64,000 bases of DNA from Streptomyces fulvoviolaceus (GTDB lineage Bacteria; Actinomycetota; Actinomycetes; Streptomycetales; Streptomycetaceae): the NCBI RefSeq assembly GCF_000718165.1, contig NZ_JOEY01000016.1, forward strand, positions 201,287 to 265,286, given 5' to 3'. The notes under the pieces were generated by a model. It had not been told where the DNA came from. It worked only from the letters and a program-made list of their open reading frames with translations, and made no database searches. How positions within the stretch are numbered: the stretch's first letter is position 1; every line of letters begins with the position of its first letter. This document shows positions 1 through 7,323 of the stretch, one piece after another. The position numbers and the translations under genes are program-made.

Positions 1-811
1 AGGTGGCCACTCGATCGCCAACTCCCTCGCCACGCTGCGGGGGTTGTACGCGCTCGGCGTCCGCTACATGACCCTCACCCACAACGACAACGTGGACTGG
101 GCGGACTCGGCGACGGACGAGCCGGGCGTCGGGGGCCTGTCGGCCTTCGGGCGTGCGGTGGTGCGCGAGATGAACCGCGAGGGCATGCTCGTCGACCTCT
201 CGCACGTGGCGGCGACGACGATGCGGGACGCGCTGGACGCGACGCTCGCGCCGGTGATCTTCTCCCACTCCTCCTCGCGGGCCGTGTGCGACCATCCCCG
301 CAACATCCCCGACGACGTCCTGGAACGTCTCCAGGGCAACGGCGGTATGGCGATGGTCACCTTCGTCCCGAAGTTCGTGCTCCAGGCGGCGGTGGACTGG
401 ACGGCCGCCGCGGACGAGAACATGCGCGAGCACGGCTTCCACCACCTCGCCACCACCCCGGACGCGATGAAGGTCCACCGCGCCTTCGAGGAGCTGCACC
501 CGCGTCCGGTCGCCACGGTGTCGACGGTGGCGGACCACCTGGACCACATGCGCGAGGTCGCGGGCATCGACCACCTCGGCATCGGCGGCGACTACGACGG
601 CACGGCCTTCACGCCGGACGGCCTGAACGACGTCTCCGGCTATCCGAACCTGATCGCGGAGCTCCTCGACCGCGGCTGGTCCAAGTCCGACCTCGCCAAG
701 CTGACTTGGCGGAACGCGGTACGGGTCCTGGGCGCCGCGGAGGACGTGGCCCGCGGCCTTCAGACGACGCGGGGGCCGTCCAACGCGACGATCGGGTCGC
801 TCGACGGCTGA
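1..811 (+). CDS. Membrane dipeptidase (peptidase M19), 5' end outside the window
   Basis: C-terminal part of a zinc dipeptidase of the renal-dipeptidase (M19) family, which hydrolyses dipeptides including those with a C-terminal D-residue. The reading frame is open from base 2, so the gene begins upstream of the window. Visible family signatures are GGHS just after the missing bridging Glu, DLSHV and FSHSSS (the two zinc histidines), the HPRN-IPDD segment with the substrate-binding Arg, and GIGGDYDG with the catalytic Asp. All ligands that can be seen are intact, so this copy should be active. A complete but ligand-less paralogue lies at 2352-3470. No signal peptide can be assessed because the N terminus is missing. 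Confidence 0.93.
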   Translation, partial: GGHSIANSLATLRGLYALGVRYMTLTHNDNVDWADSATDEPGVGGLSAFGRAVVREMNREGMLVDLSHVAATTMRDALDATLAPVIFSHSSSRAVCDHPRNIPDDVLERLQGNGGMAMVTFVPKFVLQAAVDWTAAADENMREHGFHHLATTPDAMKVHRAFEELHPRPVATVSTVADHLDHMREVAGIDHLGIGGDYDGTAFTPDGLNDVSGYPNLIAELLDRGWSKSDLAKLTWRNAVRVLGAAEDVARGLQTTRGPSNATIGSLDG

Positions 812-1814
812 GCGTCGAGGGTGGGGTAGTCGGTGTAGCCGACCGCCCCGCCCACCGCCTCGGTCGCCTCCGCCGTGAACCGCGTCCACCGCTGAGGCGA
901 CCCGCCGTATCCGTCCGTCCTGCGGTTGGTGTTCCCGGCGAGGAACTGGTGCAGCAGATGCCCGTTGGCCGAGTGCACCTCGACCGTTCCTTTGGACTGG
1001 GCGGGAGTGAGTCCGCTCAGCCGCACGCCCCGAACGGTCTTGGGCGCACTGGTCCCCGGCGTACTCAACCCCGGGGCGGTGACACGCATCCTGTGCGTGG
1101 TCCGGGCCCGGGAGGCCAGTTCCCTGTGCGACCTGGCCATGTGGGTACGGCCAGAGGCGACGGGGAGGCCCTGAACCATCACTCCGGTGGAGCAGGGGCC
1201 CCGCACGCTGGCGCCGTACCCGGCGTCCCAGATCGTTGCACTCCCCGGCGAGCAGTTGCCGACCCCCTCGAAACCCGCCTCGACGGCCCGCCGGGCGGCC
1301 GCGGCGAAGTCGGCGACGGTGGACCGGATGTCGTCCACGGTCATCTCCCGGGGCACGACGGACGGCCGGTGCCCGCCCGGAGTGAAGATCGTCTCCGGCA
1401 GCGGCACGGGGGAGGGCGCGACCGGCGTCAGACCGGTGGTCGCCGGGTGGCTGGCCCGTCCGCCGTGCTGGAGCTGGAGGAACATCCGCCCGCCGGCCGC
1501 CCGCACGGCCTCGGTCACCCGCCGCCAGCCGGCCGTGTGCCGGTCGGTGTGGATCGCGGTGATGTTCGGATACGTCTGCCCGACCGCGTTCGGCGTCGAG
1601 GCCTCGCCGATGATCAGGCCGGCCGAGGCACGCTGGGCGATGGGGGTCCCCCCGGCTCGAGCGAAGTCGAGAGCTGGGGGAGGGTGGCCATCAGGTCGGT
1701 GGGGGTGCCGTCTGCCTCCGCGCGGTTGCGGGTGAGCGGGGCCATCACGAGGTGGTGGGGGAGCGCGAGCCGGCCGAGCCGGGCCGGTGCCAGGAAGTCC
1801 GGTGTGTTCGTCAT
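760..1814 (-). pseudogene. Old Yellow Enzyme (NADH:flavin oxidoreductase/alkene reductase), multiply disrupted
   Basis: The N terminus (MAPLTRNRAEADG) and the later VEVHSANGHLL, NTNRRTDGYGG and GYTDYPTLD signatures are typical of bacterial FMN-dependent ene-reductases. The gene is broken in three ways. A 43-bp palindromic repeat at 1640-1682 shifts the frame after DLMAT. An unexplained segment of about 276 bp (about 985-1260) sits in frame between GFEGV and EVHSANG, splitting the substrate-His/Asn region. Well over 100 residues of the barrel are missing between the TRFTAE segment and the C-terminal GYTDYPTLD. Only fragments at 1614-1814 and 760-1518 remain open. It is convergent with the dipeptidase gene and divergent from a MerR gene that probably once controlled it. 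Confidence 0.88.
1640..1682. repeat. Short interspersed palindromic repeat, copy 1 (inside OYE pseudogene)
   Basis: A 43-bp element begins ATGGGGGTCCCCCC and ends CTGGGGGAG, with a GCTCGAGCGAAGTCGAGAGC core that can form a nested hairpin. A 41-bp copy of the same design lies at 8028-8068 inside the CopC-CopD gene. Here it disrupts the reading frame of the ene-reductase. The family name and mobility mechanism are not determinable from the window. Confidence 0.8.
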
Positions 1815-1820
1815 GGCCGT

Positions 1821-1852
1821 ACGCTAGAACCTGACACTGATGTCAGATTCAA
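1821..1852 (-). promoter_or_regulatory. MerR-type promoter/operator for the OYE gene
   Basis: On the minus strand a -35 like TTGAAT (1852-1847) and a -10 like TAGCGT (1826-1821) are separated by an over-long 20-bp spacer that holds a perfect dyad CTGACA-N4-TGTCAG (1831-1846). Long spacers with a centred dyad are the hallmark of promoters activated by MerR-family proteins. The expected start site is about base 1814, the A of the OYE start codon, so the transcript would be leaderless. Confidence 0.7.
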
Positions 1853-1885
1853 GTCTGGTGATTCAAGCCCGGGGGGGCGCCGCTC

Positions 1886-2245
1886 ATGCGGATCGGTGAA
1901 CTGGCGCGGCGGACGAACGTGAGCGAACGGTCGCTGCGCTACTACGAGGCCCAGGAACTGCTGGCCGCCGACCGCACGCCCGGCGGGCACCGGGACTACC
2001 CGGAGGCGGCCGTCGACCGGGTCATCCGGATCCAGGAGCTGTACGCGGCCGGACTGCACAGCGAGAAGATCCGGCAGCTGCTGCCCTGCATGCGCGACCA
2101 GGACGGCGGCCCCTCCACGATCGCCACCCCGCGCCTGGTCGCCGACCTGACCGAGGAACGCGAGCGCATCGACCGCCTGATCGCCGACCTCGTCCGCTCC
2201 CGGGAGACGCTGGACGACGTGATCGACGCGGCCCGGGATCACTGA
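1886..2245 (+). CDS. MerR-family transcriptional regulator
   Basis: 119-residue DNA-binding protein. The N-terminal winged helix-turn-helix (IGELARRTNVSERSLRYYE, residues 2-20) is a textbook MerR start, followed by the GGHRDY wing and a dimerisation coiled coil (about 75-115). The effector domain is minimal and has no cysteine cluster typical of metal sensors, so an organic or redox signal is more likely. It is transcribed divergently from the ene-reductase pseudogene, and the dyad at 1831-1846 between the two is the probable operator. With its likely target gene dead, it may be an orphan or control itself only. Confidence 0.9.
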   Translation: MRIGELARRTNVSERSLRYYEAQELLAADRTPGGHRDYPEAAVDRVIRIQELYAAGLHSEKIRQLLPCMRDQDGGPSTIATPRLVADLTEERERIDRLIADLVRSRETLDDVIDAARDH

Positions 2246-2351
2246 ATCGGCGGACCCCCGTACGCCCCACCCACCAGGAAGCCCCCTCCGCTCCGTGCGA
2301 CGGTGACCGTACTGCTGATCACGACGCCGATCACGACGTACGGAGCCCGCC

Positions 2352-3470
2352 ATGGCAGACCTCCAGGACGAACTGCACACCACCGCCGAGGTGGGCGGGC
2401 TCGACGACTTGCCCGCCGATCCCTTCGAGGCGGCGCCGTACACGCCCGTCTCCGACCCGGGCACCTCGCCCCTGGAGCGCGCCCACGCCATCCTCGCCGT
2501 GCACCCCGTCGCCGACGGCTACAGCGGGTTGCCCTGGGCCCTCAGGCACCTGCCGTGGTTCGACCTGGAGCTCGGCGAGAGCGCCGTCGACACGGACGTG
2601 CCGCGGCTGCGCGAGGGGCATGTCGGCGCGCTGATGTGGTCGCTGCACCTGCCCGAGGGACTCGACGGGGACCGGGCCGTCGGCGCCACGCTGGAACAGC
2701 TGGACCTCGTCAGGACGGTCGTACGGAACCATCCCGAGGGCCTGCGGCTCGTCGGCACCGCCGGTCAGACCACCGACGCCCGTCACTGCGGCCGCGTCGC
2801 CGTGCTGCTCGGCCCCGCCGGAGCCGCCGCGCTCGGCGACTCGCTCGGCATCCTGCGCTCGCTGCACGCCCTCGGCCTGCGGGTCCTCACCCTGAGCGGC
2901 GCGTCCTGGGCCAGCGAGGCGGGGTTGACCCGGTTCGGCGAGGAGGTGCTGCGCGAGATGAACCGCCTCGGTGTCCTCGCCGACCTCTCCGGTGCCGCCG
3001 AGGGCACGATCCTGCGGGCGCTCGCGGTCTCCAAGGCACCCGTGCTGTGCACCCGCTCCGCCGCCCGCGCCCTGCGCCCCCACCCGGCCAACCTCCCCGA
3101 CGACCTGCTCGCCGAGCTGGGTGCCGCCAAGGGCCTGTGCATGGTCCCGCTGACCGCCGAGCAGACCGGCCCGACGGTCCGGGACGTCGCCGACCACCTG
3201 GACCACGTCCGCACGGTCGCGGGCCCCGAGTGCGTGGGCCTGTCCGGCACGTACGACGCCGGCACCGCCCACCCCCAGGAGCTCGGCGACGCCTCCTGCT
3301 ACCCGAACCTCATCGCCGAACTCCTCGACCGCGGCTGGAGCGAGGAGGACCTCGCCCTCCTCACCTGGGGCAACGTCCAACGCGTCCTGCGCAGCGCCGA
3401 CTTCACCGCCCGAGCGGCCCAGGAGCGCCGGGAGCCGTCGACGTCGAGGATCGCGGACCTGGACGGCTAG
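2352..3470 (+). CDS. M19 dipeptidase-like protein lacking metal ligands (probable pseudoenzyme)
   Basis: 372 residues with clear M19 fold similarity to the dipeptidase ending at 811: both share [33 protein letters not shown] and a similar C terminus. The catalytic residues are replaced. The HxD motif becomes DGYSGLPW, the EGGH Glu becomes part of LLGPAGA, DLSHV becomes DLSGA, FSHSSS becomes CTRSAA, the HPRN Arg becomes Ala (HPANLPDD), and GGDYDG becomes SGTYDAG. All two-zinc ligands are therefore gone while the reading frame and Streptomyces codon use are intact. It most likely keeps a binding or regulatory role. It follows the MerR gene with a gap of about 100 bp. Confidence 0.88.
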   Translation: MADLQDELHTTAEVGGLDDLPADPFEAAPYTPVSDPGTSPLERAHAILAVHPVADGYSGLPWALRHLPWFDLELGESAVDTDVPRLREGHVGALMWSLHLPEGLDGDRAVGATLEQLDLVRTVVRNHPEGLRLVGTAGQTTDARHCGRVAVLLGPAGAAALGDSLGILRSLHALGLRVLTLSGASWASEAGLTRFGEEVLREMNRLGVLADLSGAAEGTILRALAVSKAPVLCTRSAARALRPHPANLPDDLLAELGAAKGLCMVPLTAEQTGPTVRDVADHLDHVRTVAGPECVGLSGTYDAGTAHPQELGDASCYPNLIAELLDRGWSEEDLALLTWGNVQRVLRSADFTARAAQERREPSTSRIADLDG

Positions 3471-3474
3471 CCGC

Positions 3475-3858
3475 TCACGGATGCTCGATCCGGCAGAGGC
3501 AGAACGGATGCCCTGCCGGATCGGCGTACACCCGGAAGTCCTCCTTGTCCTCCTGGTGCAGCGGCCGCGCCCCCAGCGCCAGCACCTTCCCCTCGGCCGC
3601 CTCGATCTCGGCCCAGGTCGCCCCGGCGTCGAAGTCGAGGTGGAACTGCTGCGAGTTCCGGTCCGCGCGCGGCCACTCCGGCGGGGTGTACCCCTCCGCC
3701 CGCTGGAAGCCGAGCCGCGGCCCGCCCGGGATCGGGAGTACGACCCAGTCGTCGTCCTCGGATCGGGGTGTACCGCCCACCACCCCGGCGTAGAAGGCGG
3801 CGAGCGCGTGCGGGTCGGGGCAGTCGAGCACGACGGTGCGGAAACGTGCCACAGTCAC
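3475..3858 (-). CDS. VOC-family protein (glyoxalase/bleomycin-resistance fold), copy A
   Basis: About 127 residues from a GTG at 3858, chosen because an AGGAGGAA ribosome site lies directly upstream (3864-3871); a longer frame to 3924 would overlap the neighbour. The features FRTVVLDCPDPHALAAFY at the start and YADPAGHPFCLC at the end mark a single-module VOC protein of the glyoxalase-like subfamily common in actinomycetes. Substrate is unknown; a QQFHLDF strand carries a possible metal His. The stop of copy B (3875) lies 16 bp upstream, so the two form an operon and look like a tandem duplication. Confidence 0.87.
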   Translation of the reverse strand: MTVARFRTVVLDCPDPHALAAFYAGVVGGTPRSEDDDWVVLPIPGGPRLGFQRAEGYTPPEWPRADRNSQQFHLDFDAGATWAEIEAAEGKVLALGARPLHQEDKEDFRVYADPAGHPFCLCRIEHP

Positions 3859-3874
3859 GACGGTTCCTCCTGGT

Positions 3875-4243
3875 TCAGCAGGCGCAGAGACAGAACGGGT
3901 GCCCGGCCGGGTCGGCATACACACGCCAGCCCCGTGAGCGGTCCTCCGCGTCCAGCGGCTTCGCGCCGAGTGCCAGCACGCCCTGCTCGGCCGCGTTCAT
4001 GTCCTCGACGGTCAGGTCCAGGTGGAACTGCTGGGAGGCGTCGGGTGCGGGCCACTTCGGCGGTACGAATCCCGCGGCGGCCTGGAACGCCAGCGTTTGT
4101 CCGCCGGGCAGCTTCAGGTCCACCCAGTCGGCGTCTCCGGGGTCTCCCTCCACGGTGCCGCCCAGCACCTCGGCGTAGAAACCGGCCAGCGCGCGCGGGT
4201 CGGGACAGTCCAGGACGACGACGCCCAGTTCGGCGAGAGCCAT
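3875..4243 (-). CDS. VOC-family protein (glyoxalase/bleomycin-resistance fold), copy B
   Basis: 122 residues from an ATG at 4243 preceded by GAGGAAG. It shares the layout of copy A: VVVLDCPDPRALAGFY, SQQFHLDL, YADPAGHPFCLC, with roughly half the positions matching. It is the first gene of the pair and is transcribed away from the CGNR-type gene at 4341; the 97-bp gap contains several GGTAAC sequences that may be operators. Function is not predictable beyond the fold; small-molecule binding or resistance is usual for the family. Confidence 0.87.
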   Translation of the reverse strand: MALAELGVVVLDCPDPRALAGFYAEVLGGTVEGDPGDADWVDLKLPGGQTLAFQAAAGFVPPKWPAPDASQQFHLDLTVEDMNAAEQGVLALGAKPLDAEDRSRGWRVYADPAGHPFCLCAC

Positions 4244-4267
4244 GACTTCCTCCTCGAAGCTCGGAGC

Positions 4268-4331
4268 GAGGGTTACCTCTTGATGCTGGCAACCGGTAAC
4301 GGTTACTGCATACTCCCTCATAGGAGGTAAC
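4268..4331. promoter_or_regulatory. Repeated GGTAAC operator-like sites between VOC pair and CGNR gene
   Basis: The divergent intergenic region holds the dyads GAGG-GTTA-CCTC (4268-4279) and AACCG-GTAA-CGGTT (4291-4304) plus GAGGTAAC (4324-4331). All share a GGTAAC core, some on opposite strands. The last copy overlaps the likely ribosome site of the 4341 gene, which would suit autorepression. The bound regulator is unknown; the adjacent CGNR protein is a candidate. Confidence 0.5.
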
Positions 4332-4340
4332 GTCGCAAGC

Positions 4341-4850
4341 ATGAGTGAGAGATCGGCCGCACCGGGGGGCCTGGCTCTGGTCGAGTCCCTGGTGAACACG
4401 CTGGAGATCGACACGGGCGCCGACGCGCTCGACACGGCGGACGGCCGGGCGCGCTTCGGGCTCACGGAGGACGAGGCCGTGGACGCTCGCGAGCTGCGTG
4501 AATCACTGCGCGCGGCCCTCCTCGCCCACGCCGGCCACCCGCCGCACCGCTCGGTGACCCCGCTGGGGGAGCTGCTGGCCCGGGCGCCCCTCGTGCTCAC
4601 GGTGGACGACGGGGACGGCTCGGCCGCCCTCGCCCCCGCCGACGGCCGCTCCCTGCTCTCCCGCGTCGCGGCCGCCGTGGCCGAGTCGCTGGTCGCGGAT
4701 TCCTGGACCCGCCTGAAGGCCTGCGAGGCCGCCGACTGCCACTGGGCGTACTACGACCGCAGCCCGGCGGGCCGCGGTCGTTGGTGCTCGATGCAGGTGT
4801 GCGGGGCGCGCGCGAAGATGCGGCGGTATCGGGCGAGGGGGGCGCCGTAG
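4341..4850 (+). CDS. CGNR zinc-finger / ABATE domain protein (putative transcriptional regulator)
   Basis: 169 residues. The N-terminal two thirds (LVESLVNTLEID near residue 12, then a helical region) matches the ABATE stress-response domain. The C terminus has the C-x4-C ... C-x4-C zinc finger (CEAADCHWAYYDRSP, WCSMQVCGARAKMRRYR), with CGAR in place of the name-giving CGNR. Such proteins are thought to be DNA-binding regulators. It is divergent from the VOC pair, with repeated GGTAAC sites in between, which suggests that it controls them. Confidence 0.87.
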   Translation: MSERSAAPGGLALVESLVNTLEIDTGADALDTADGRARFGLTEDEAVDARELRESLRAALLAHAGHPPHRSVTPLGELLARAPLVLTVDDGDGSAALAPADGRSLLSRVAAAVAESLVADSWTRLKACEAADCHWAYYDRSPAGRGRWCSMQVCGARAKMRRYRARGAP

Positions 4851-4961
4851 GGGTGCGGCGTCATGCCGGGTGCGGGGCCGTCGTGGCCGGTCGCGCCCAC
4901 GCGACAAGCCACGACGAACCCGCACCCGCCCGACGGCATGACGTGGCACCCCCTACGGCGC

Positions 4962-5708
4962 CTACTCCTCCTCCGCCCCTCCGCGCGGAGCGGACGCCGC
5001 CCGCGAGCCCACCAGCAGCAGGCACAGGACCGCGACACCGGCGACCAGGCCGGCCAGGACGAGCAGGGGATCGAGGGGGCGGACCGTCGACGCGGTGGTC
5101 TGGGTCGCGGGCAGCTGTGCCGCCGTCTGCGGTGACCCGGACGCCTGCGGCGCGTTCGACGCGGCCGCCCCGGCAGTGGTGGGAGACGTCGACGGCGGCA
5201 TGCTCATGCTCGGCATGCTGCTCGCCGCGGTCCGGGTCGGCTCCGTCGCGTGGTGCCCCGACGACGTCGACGATGTCGAGGAGCTCGTGTGCTGGTGCGT
5301 CGCCGGCGCCTTCGACGTCGTCGCCGGGGCCGCCGCGCGGACCGTGATCCCGGCCGTCATGTCCGGGTGGACGGTGCAGTAGTAGCCGTAGGACCCGGCC
5401 GTGCCGAACGTGAAGCTCCAGGTGTCTCCCTTGTCGAGCATGGGGGAGTGGATCGAGACCGGACCCGAGGTGGTCTTCACGTCGTGCGGTGCCGTGTCGT
5501 AGTTGGTCCAGGTCACCGTGGACCCGGCCGGGACGGAGAGGGTCGCGGGTGAGAAGGCGTACCCCTTCATCGCCACGCTGTACGAGGCCGCCGACGCCTG
5601 TCCGGAGGGGAGCAACGGCAGGGCGAGGAGGGCGAGTACGGCGATGACGGCGGCGCTCCGGACCGCCCGCCCGGGTGTCGACCGTATCGACCCTTGCGCG
5701 GCCCTCAC
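4962..5708 (-). CDS. Membrane-anchored cupredoxin-domain protein
   Basis: 248 residues from a GTG at 5708 that overlaps the stop of the YceI gene (GTGA), implying translational coupling. Residues about 1-42 are a signal peptide with a hydrophobic run ending in ASA-type cleavage. Residues about 43-125 are a plastocyanin/azurin-like domain with TAPHDV and YYCTVHPDM giving the type-1 copper set His, Cys, His, Met. A long Ser/Thr/His-rich linker follows (HQHTSSS, SGHHATE), then a C-terminal transmembrane helix and short basic tail. It is the last gene of the copper/cupredoxin operon and probably holds a copper electron-transfer or copper-chaperone site at the outer membrane face. Confidence 0.87.
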   Translation of the reverse strand: MRAAQGSIRSTPGRAVRSAAVIAVLALLALPLLPSGQASAASYSVAMKGYAFSPATLSVPAGSTVTWTNYDTAPHDVKTTSGPVSIHSPMLDKGDTWSFTFGTAGSYGYYCTVHPDMTAGITVRAAAPATTSKAPATHQHTSSSTSSTSSGHHATEPTRTAASSMPSMSMPPSTSPTTAGAAASNAPQASGSPQTAAQLPATQTTASTVRPLDPLLVLAGLVAGVAVLCLLLVGSRAASAPRGGAEEE

Positions 5709-6193
5709 GCGAACTCCGCCGCGACCAGCAGCCGCAGCCGCGTCGCCGGGAGCCGCCACGGCAGCCGGAACCCCGTGGCGCGGTGCAGCAGCCGGTACGG
5801 CAGCCGGGCGGTGCCCGCGACGAGCAGCCGGTCGTCGGTGTGGTCGACCACGCGCAGGCGCAGCAGGACGGGGAAGGCGACGTCGTCGATGTCGAGGTCG
5901 GCGGTGAGCTGGAGGCGGCCGGCAGTCTCCTCGACGCGCTCGGTGGTGAGCGCGGCCCGCAGCTCACGGCCGTCGAACTCGAAGCGGAACTCGGGGTGTT
6001 CGGCCTCGGGGGACACCTCCAGGGATGCCCCGGCGAGGGACACGCGGCGCCGCCGTACCGGCAACGGCCCGTACCAGGCGGTGAGTTCGACCAGCGAGCG
6101 GCCGGGGGCCACGGTGTAGCGGCCGGGCAGGGGGAGCGCGCCGGTGCGGGACTCCGGCGGGGGTGGAACGGTGGGCAGGGTGACGGTTGTCAT
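5705..6193 (-). CDS. YceI-family protein
   Basis: 162 residues from the ATG at 6193. The pattern GRYTVAPGRSLVEL near residue 25, DLDIDDVAFP and C-terminal strands fit a YceI-like lipocalin fold, known to bind polyisoprenoids or amphiphilic quinone-like ligands. No signal peptide is visible, so it is presumably cytoplasmic, unlike many YceI proteins. It lies between two cupredoxin genes and overlaps the downstream one by four bases. The pairing of YceI with cupredoxins suggests a redox or quinone-related job, but that is inference. Confidence 0.75.
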   Translation of the reverse strand: MTTVTLPTVPPPPESRTGALPLPGRYTVAPGRSLVELTAWYGPLPVRRRRVSLAGASLEVSPEAEHPEFRFEFDGRELRAALTTERVEETAGRLQLTADLDIDDVAFPVLLRLRVVDHTDDRLLVAGTARLPYRLLHRATGFRLPWRLPATRLRLLVAAEFA

Positions 6194-6312
6194 CCCGAAC
6201 TCCTCGGAAGCGGTTCCCGGAATGTGGCGGGGGTGTGGAGAATGGACCGTGGACGCCGCTCCGGCCGGCTGAGCCCCGGCCGGAGCGGCGTCCACCTGTG
6301 TCGCGGACCGCG

Positions 6313-7296
6313 TCAGCAGTTGTTGGTGACGAAGTCCGTGGTGGGCGCGAGCAGGTGCTCGGCCCAGACCGTGTGCATCTTCACGTAGGAGTCGACGTTG
6401 AGCAGATCGGTGATCTGCTGTCCGAGCGACTCCTCCAGGTGCGCCGAGTTGATGTGGGCCAGCAGCACGCTGAGGGTGTCGTCGAGCACCGTGCCCCCGC
6501 CCTCGGTGGCGGGCCTGAGGATGCTCTCGATCCACACCGTGTGCATCTTGATGTACGAGTCGAGCGCCAGTGCGTCCTGCACCTGCTGCCCCGGAGACGT
6601 CTCCAGGTGCGCGGCATTGATGTGCTGCAGGATCGGCAGCAGCACGTTCTGGATGCTGGTGCACTGCTCGCCGTCACCGGAGCCGTCGGTCGGCGTGGCC
6701 GTCGGCGTGGCGGTCGGCGTGGCCGTGGTGGTCGGCGTCGCGGTGGGGGTGGTCGTAGGCGTGGCCGTGGGTGTGGCCGTGGGTGTCGCCGTCGGCGTGG
6801 GGGTCGAACCGCCGCCGGAGGCCGCGACGACCTTCACCGACGCCACCATGTCCGGGTGCACCGCGCAGTAGTACTCGTACGTCCCCACCTTGGTGAAGGT
6901 GTACGACCACGAGTCGCCCTGCTGCAGCGTCCCCGAGTCGAAGGAGACCGGGGCCTTGGTCGTGGTGACCGTGTGCGGCGCGCTGTCGTGGTTGGTCCAC
7001 TGGACGGTCTGGCCGACCTCGACGACGAGCTGCTTCCCGTCGCCGTACTTGTAGCTCATGATGTCGACCTGGTAGTCCGGCGCGGCGGCGGCGGCCTGCT
7101 GTGCGTCGGCAGCGGCGGCAGCGGGCGCCTGAGCCGCGCCCGCAGCCTGCTCCGAGGTGGTGGAACCCGAGGCCGCGCTCAGCAGTCCGAGACTGAGCAC
7201 CGCGGCCAGTGCCGCTCCGAACCCCGCGACCAGCAGGCCCCGGTTCCCGGTACGCGGCCTGCGCCGCCGTACACCGGTCTCGTTACTTTCTTTCAC
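6313..7296 (-). CDS. Secreted cupredoxin with Thr-Pro linker and duplicated C-terminal helical domain
   Basis: About 327 residues from a GTG at 7296 with AGGAG five bases upstream; an ATG at 7314 is possible but lacks a ribosome site. Order: signal/anchor (about 18-42), Ala-rich segment, cupredoxin domain (about 72-160) with SAPHTV and YYCAVHPDM copper ligands, a (TPTA)n linker (about 165-205), then two tandem copies of a roughly 50-residue helical unit. The shared unit reads HINxAHLExSxGQQ...DSYxKMHTVWxExxLxP. The protein ends in Cys. I do not recognise the duplicated unit. The gene starts 27 bp after the CopC-CopD stop, in the same operon. Confidence 0.85.
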   Translation of the reverse strand: MKESNETGVRRRRPRTGNRGLLVAGFGAALAAVLSLGLLSAASGSTTSEQAAGAAQAPAAAAADAQQAAAAAPDYQVDIMSYKYGDGKQLVVEVGQTVQWTNHDSAPHTVTTTKAPVSFDSGTLQQGDSWSYTFTKVGTYEYYCAVHPDMVASVKVVAASGGGSTPTPTATPTATPTATPTTTPTATPTTTATPTATPTATPTDGSGDGEQCTSIQNVLLPILQHINAAHLETSPGQQVQDALALDSYIKMHTVWIESILRPATEGGGTVLDDTLSVLLAHINSAHLEESLGQQITDLLNVDSYVKMHTVWAEHLLAPTTDFVTNNC

Positions 7297-7323
7297 GTCA
7301 ACTCCTATGTGCATTGGGGGAGT

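Noticed and set aside
6700..6810. Short direct repeats as a CRISPR array
   Set aside because: They are the codons of a Thr-Pro-Ala linker in the cupredoxin protein, with no spacers.
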